NCBI GenBank assembly: GCA_900549495.1
Contig: UROL01000091.1
Coordinates: 1-7,868 of the forward strand
Reading direction: 5' to 3'
Source of the DNA: an uncultured Eubacteriales bacterium
GTDB lineage: Bacteria > Bacillota > Clostridia > Oscillospirales > Oscillospiraceae
Length of the DNA: 7,868 nucleotides
The translations under genes were made by a program, and so were the position numbers. How positions within the stretch are numbered: the first letter of the stretch is position 1; each line of letters begins with the position of its first letter. The notes beneath the pieces were generated by a model. That model ran no database searches. It had not been told where the DNA came from and saw only the letters and a list, made by a program, of their open reading frames with translations. Shown here one piece after another: positions 6,038-7,868 of the stretch.

Positions 6038-6205
6038 GTTATACCACTACGAGAGAAAATGGGGAACTACGACTATGTCCACATTCCAGCAAGCGCTGAA
6101 TCAGTTATACCACTACGAGAGAAAATGGGGAACTACGACCTACCAGGAGCGGCGAGGAACGGCCCAGGAGTTATACCACTACGAGAGAAAATGAGGAACA
6201 ATGGT
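6038..6205 (-). CRISPR. Type II-C CRISPR array: three 36-bp repeats, two 30-bp spacers
   Basis: Repeats at 6038-6073, 6104-6139 and 6170-6205; spacers at 6074-6103 and 6140-6169 (the latter about 70% GC). The first two repeats are identical. The third differs at + position 25 and in its last six or so bases (AACAATGGT for AACTACGAC), so it is a degenerate terminal repeat. In crRNA orientation (- strand) the repeat begins GTCGTAGTTCCCC and ends CGTAGTGGTATAAC, close to the Neisseria II-C repeat that I recall as GTTGTAGCTCCC...GCAGTGCTACAAT. Orientation is fixed by complementarity to the + strand tracrRNA, by the - strand promoter at 6242-6270 and by the terminator at 5924-5963. Each repeat ends in TGGTATAAC, an extended -10-like box that could start crRNA transcription inside the array, as described for Neisseria. 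Very short for an active locus. Confidence 0.97.
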
Positions 6206-6241
6206 TTTTGCCCCCCAATGCCCTAGAATGATCTCCTACAT

Positions 6242-6270
6242 ATTATATCCCCATTTTCCGTCTGCGTCAA
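6242..6270 (-). promoter_or_regulatory. Sigma-A promoter reading into the CRISPR array
   Basis: On the - strand, TTGACG (6265-6270) and a perfect TATAAT (6242-6247) are separated by exactly 17 bases. The predicted start near 6235 leaves about 30 bases of leader before the degenerate repeat. No coding sequence lies between, so the array is the evident target. Divergent to the promoter of the DUF362 gene. Confidence 0.72.
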
Positions 6271-6325
6271 TCCCCAAACGGAAGGGGCCGGGGGTGCCGG
6301 TTGCCCGGGGGGCTTTGGCATATAC

Positions 6326-6354
6326 TTGACAAAAGGGGAAACCATGGGTAAACT
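6326..6354 (+). promoter_or_regulatory. Promoter of the DUF362 gene
   Basis: TTGACA (6326-6331), a 17-base spacer, then TAAACT (6349-6354, four of six matches to TATAAT). The predicted start is near 6361, about 25 bases before the ATG and just before AGGAGG (6372-6377). The stretch 6271-6325 between the two divergent promoters is G/C-rich with no further feature that I can name. Confidence 0.65.
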
Positions 6355-6385
6355 GGAACTACACAAAACATAGGAGGCTTGTCCC

Positions 6386-7501
6386 ATGACACCAAAGGTA
6401 TATTTCACAAATTTCTGCACCTCCGGCGGGGAGACCATTCCCCAGAAGCTGGCCCGGCTGCTGCTGTCGGCGGGGATGGATACCATTGATTTTAAGGATA
6501 AGTATGTAGCCATTAAAATCCACTTTGGCGAGCTGGGCAATATGGCCTATCTGCGCCCCGGATATGCCCGGGTGGTGGTGGATTTAATCAAGGATTTGGG
6601 GGGCAAGCCCTTCCTGACCGATGCCAATACCATGTATGTGGGCTCCCGGAAAAACGCCCTGGACCATTTGGAGACGGCCTATCTCAATGGCTTCACCCCC
6701 TATTCCACCGGCTGCCACGTAATCATTGCCGATGGCCTGAAGGGCACCGACGAGGTGGCCGTGCCGGTGCGGGGCGGCGAATATGTGCAGAACGCCATGA
6801 TTGGCCGGGCCATCATGGATGCGGACATTGTTATTTCCCTGAACCATTTCAAGGGCCATGAGGAGGCCGGCTTCGGCGGGGCCATTAAGAATCTGGGCAT
6901 GGGCTGCGGCTCCAATCAGGGCAAGCGGGATATGCACAGCGATGGCCGCCCCTCGGTGGATGAGGAGAAGTGCGTGGCCTGCGGTGCCTGTGCCAATATC
7001 TGCGCCCACGACGGCCCCCAGCTGGATGCCGCCACCGGGAAGATGCACATCAATTGGGTCAACTGCATGGGCTGCGGCCGGTGTGTGGATGTGTGCCCCA
7101 TGGGGGCTATTTACCATAGCCACGAAAACGTTGTGCGGATGCTGAACAATAAAATGGCCGAGTACGCCAAGGCCGTGGTGGACGGCAGACCCAATTTTCA
7201 CATCAGCCTGGTGCGGGATGTCAGCCCCTACTGCGACTGCCATCCGGAAAATGATGTGCCCATTGTGCCGGACGTGGGTATGTTTGCCTCCTTCGACCCG
7301 GTGGCCCTGGATCTGGCCTGCGCCGAGGCTATCAACCGTCAGCCGGTTCTTCCAAACAGCGCCATCACCGATCTGAAGCATGAGCACGACTGTGACCGCT
7401 TCCATGCTGCGCATGACAATACGCACTGGCAGGATCTGATCGAGCACGGCAAAAAACTCGGCATTGGGCAGGATACCTACGAACTTGTGACCATCCGCTG
7501 A
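6386..7501 (+). CDS. DUF362 domain protein with two 4Fe-4S ferredoxin motifs
   Basis: A 371-residue cytoplasmic iron-sulfur protein of the DUF362 family, whose reaction is not known to me. The N-terminal half (about 1-190) is the DUF362 fold, with segments such as VAIKIHFGELGN, PFLTDANTMYVGSR and the family-typical SLNHFKGHEEAGFGGAIKNLGMG. Two ferredoxin motifs follow: C196-x2-C199-x2-C202-x3-C206, and C227-x2-C230-x2-C233-x3-C237-Pro, each able to bind one 4Fe-4S cluster. The DUF362 domain resumes after the insert (GMFASFDPVALDLACAEAIN). There is no signal peptide or membrane segment. The start is supported by AGGAGG eight bases upstream. Monocistronic, with its own promoter and a hairpin after the stop; nothing links it to the CRISPR locus. 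An electron-transfer or redox-enzyme role is inferred only from the clusters. Confidence 0.93.
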   Translation: MTPKVYFTNFCTSGGETIPQKLARLLLSAGMDTIDFKDKYVAIKIHFGELGNMAYLRPGYARVVVDLIKDLGGKPFLTDANTMYVGSRKNALDHLETAYLNGFTPYSTGCHVIIADGLKGTDEVAVPVRGGEYVQNAMIGRAIMDADIVISLNHFKGHEEAGFGGAIKNLGMGCGSNQGKRDMHSDGRPSVDEEKCVACGACANICAHDGPQLDAATGKMHINWVNCMGCGRCVDVCPMGAIYHSHENVVRMLNNKMAEYAKAVVDGRPNFHISLVRDVSPYCDCHPENDVPIVPDVGMFASFDPVALDLACAEAINRQPVLPNSAITDLKHEHDCDRFHAAHDNTHWQDLIEHGKKLGIGQDTYELVTIR

Positions 7502-7511
7502 ATCACGCACC

Positions 7512-7545
7512 AACCCCCGGGAAGGCATCTGCCATCCCGGGGGTT
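7512..7545 (+). terminator. GC-rich hairpin after the DUF362 gene, possible terminator
   Basis: AACCCCCGGGA (7512-7522) pairs perfectly with TCCCGGGGGTT (7535-7545), and an inner GGCA/TGCC stem extends it. It sits ten bases after the stop codon. There is no T-tract beyond TT, so termination efficiency is uncertain. Confidence 0.6.
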
Positions 7546-7868
7546 CAACATGTCAAGCCTGCCCCTGCCAAGCTTTCGGCGAATCCGTACTACTTTGCAA
7601 GTTTTGAGTACAAGGCTAATTTGCCACAACCATTCAAAGGCAACTGCCATCAAATTTGTTGTTTCGTGACAGGCGGCGCGTACCATGGCGCCCGTAGGGT
7701 GAGTATGTGGGTTCGTAGAGACTCAATAAATTGATGCTTGCTAAAATGGTACCCGCAGAACGCACCAACCGCGTCCAAGCGCCCTTTTCTCCCCTATCTT
7801 TTCCCGCGCAAGGGAAAAGATAGGGCCGCCGGAGGCGCGTCAGAAACGACCACGACGGAACGAATCCT
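7546..7868. other. Non-coding stretch at the window end
   Basis: About 320 bases with no gene that I can support. The only open frames are short; one on the - strand (7477-7686) lacks a convincing ribosome binding site and runs through the hairpin after the DUF362 gene. Small palindromes are present (GGCGC/GCGCC at 7675-7692). An 11-base sequence, ACGCACCAACC, occurs at 7505-7515 and again at 7760-7770. No tRNA, rRNA or riboswitch was recognised. Confidence 0.5.
7779..7838. repeat. Perfect 14-bp inverted repeat with outer arms
   Basis: CCCTATCTTTTCCC (7792-7805) and GGGAAAAGATAGGG (7812-7825) are perfect complements around a 6-base loop. GCGCC (7779-7783) and GGCGC (7834-7838) can extend the structure. 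There is no T-tract on either side, so it is not a classic terminator; it could be a repeat-element end, a processing stem or part of a structured leader. Confidence 0.6.

Noticed and set aside
6009..6226. Small + strand frames across the CRISPR array with a repeated YHYERK or IPLREK motif
   Set aside because: The periodicity is the CRISPR repeat translated; these are not proteins.
6584..7528. - strand frame opposite the DUF362 gene (314 codons)
   Set aside because: Antisense shadow; the + frame has two intact CxxCxxCxxxC motifs, a promoter and a ribosome binding site.
7477..7686. - strand frame of 69 codons at the window end
   Set aside because: It spans the hairpin after the DUF362 gene, has no good ribosome binding site and no recognisable domain.

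Overview
The window looks like a chromosomal segment from a gut-type Clostridia bacterium, probably Oscillospiraceae/Ruminococcaceae. This is inferred from GC-rich host genes with strong AGGAGG ribosome binding sites, the rpsB-tsf pair, a DUF362 ferredoxin-like gene, and a hairpin-rich intergenic repeat of a kind common in these genomes. Genus cannot be fixed from sequence alone.

Layout. (1) Positions 2-274 hold the 3' end of an AT-rich, lysine/glutamate-rich coiled-coil protein resembling the C-terminus of a large serine recombinase. It stops one base before rpsB, suggesting that a mobile element ends there. (2) Positions 276-1971 carry rpsB (ribosomal protein S2) and tsf (EF-Ts), closed by a good intrinsic terminator. 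(3) Positions 2086-6270 are a type II-C CRISPR-Cas locus of the Neisseria/Geobacillus kind: an extended -10 promoter, a tracrRNA, cas9, remnants of cas1 and cas2 around a repeat element, terminators, and a two-spacer array on the opposite strand with its own promoter. (4) Positions 6326-7545 carry a promoter, a DUF362 protein with two 4Fe-4S motifs and a hairpin. (5) Positions 7546-7868 are non-coding as far as I can see, with a perfect 14-bp inverted repeat near the end.

The CRISPR locus is the main interest. The tracrRNA (+ strand) and the crRNAs (- strand) match as anti-repeat and repeat, and the array has a promoter upstream and a terminator downstream in that orientation, so guide production looks intact. 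Spacer acquisition looks dead: only the first 31 codons of cas1 and, probably, the last 23 codons of cas2 remain, separated by a hairpin-bounded repeat. cas9 keeps its RuvC and HNH catalytic residues, but a single extra base in an A6 run splits it into two frames. Removing one A would restore an uninterrupted protein of 1111 residues. The locus is therefore an adaptation-deficient II-C system caught early in decay, or still functional if the frameshift is a sequencing error or is bypassed.
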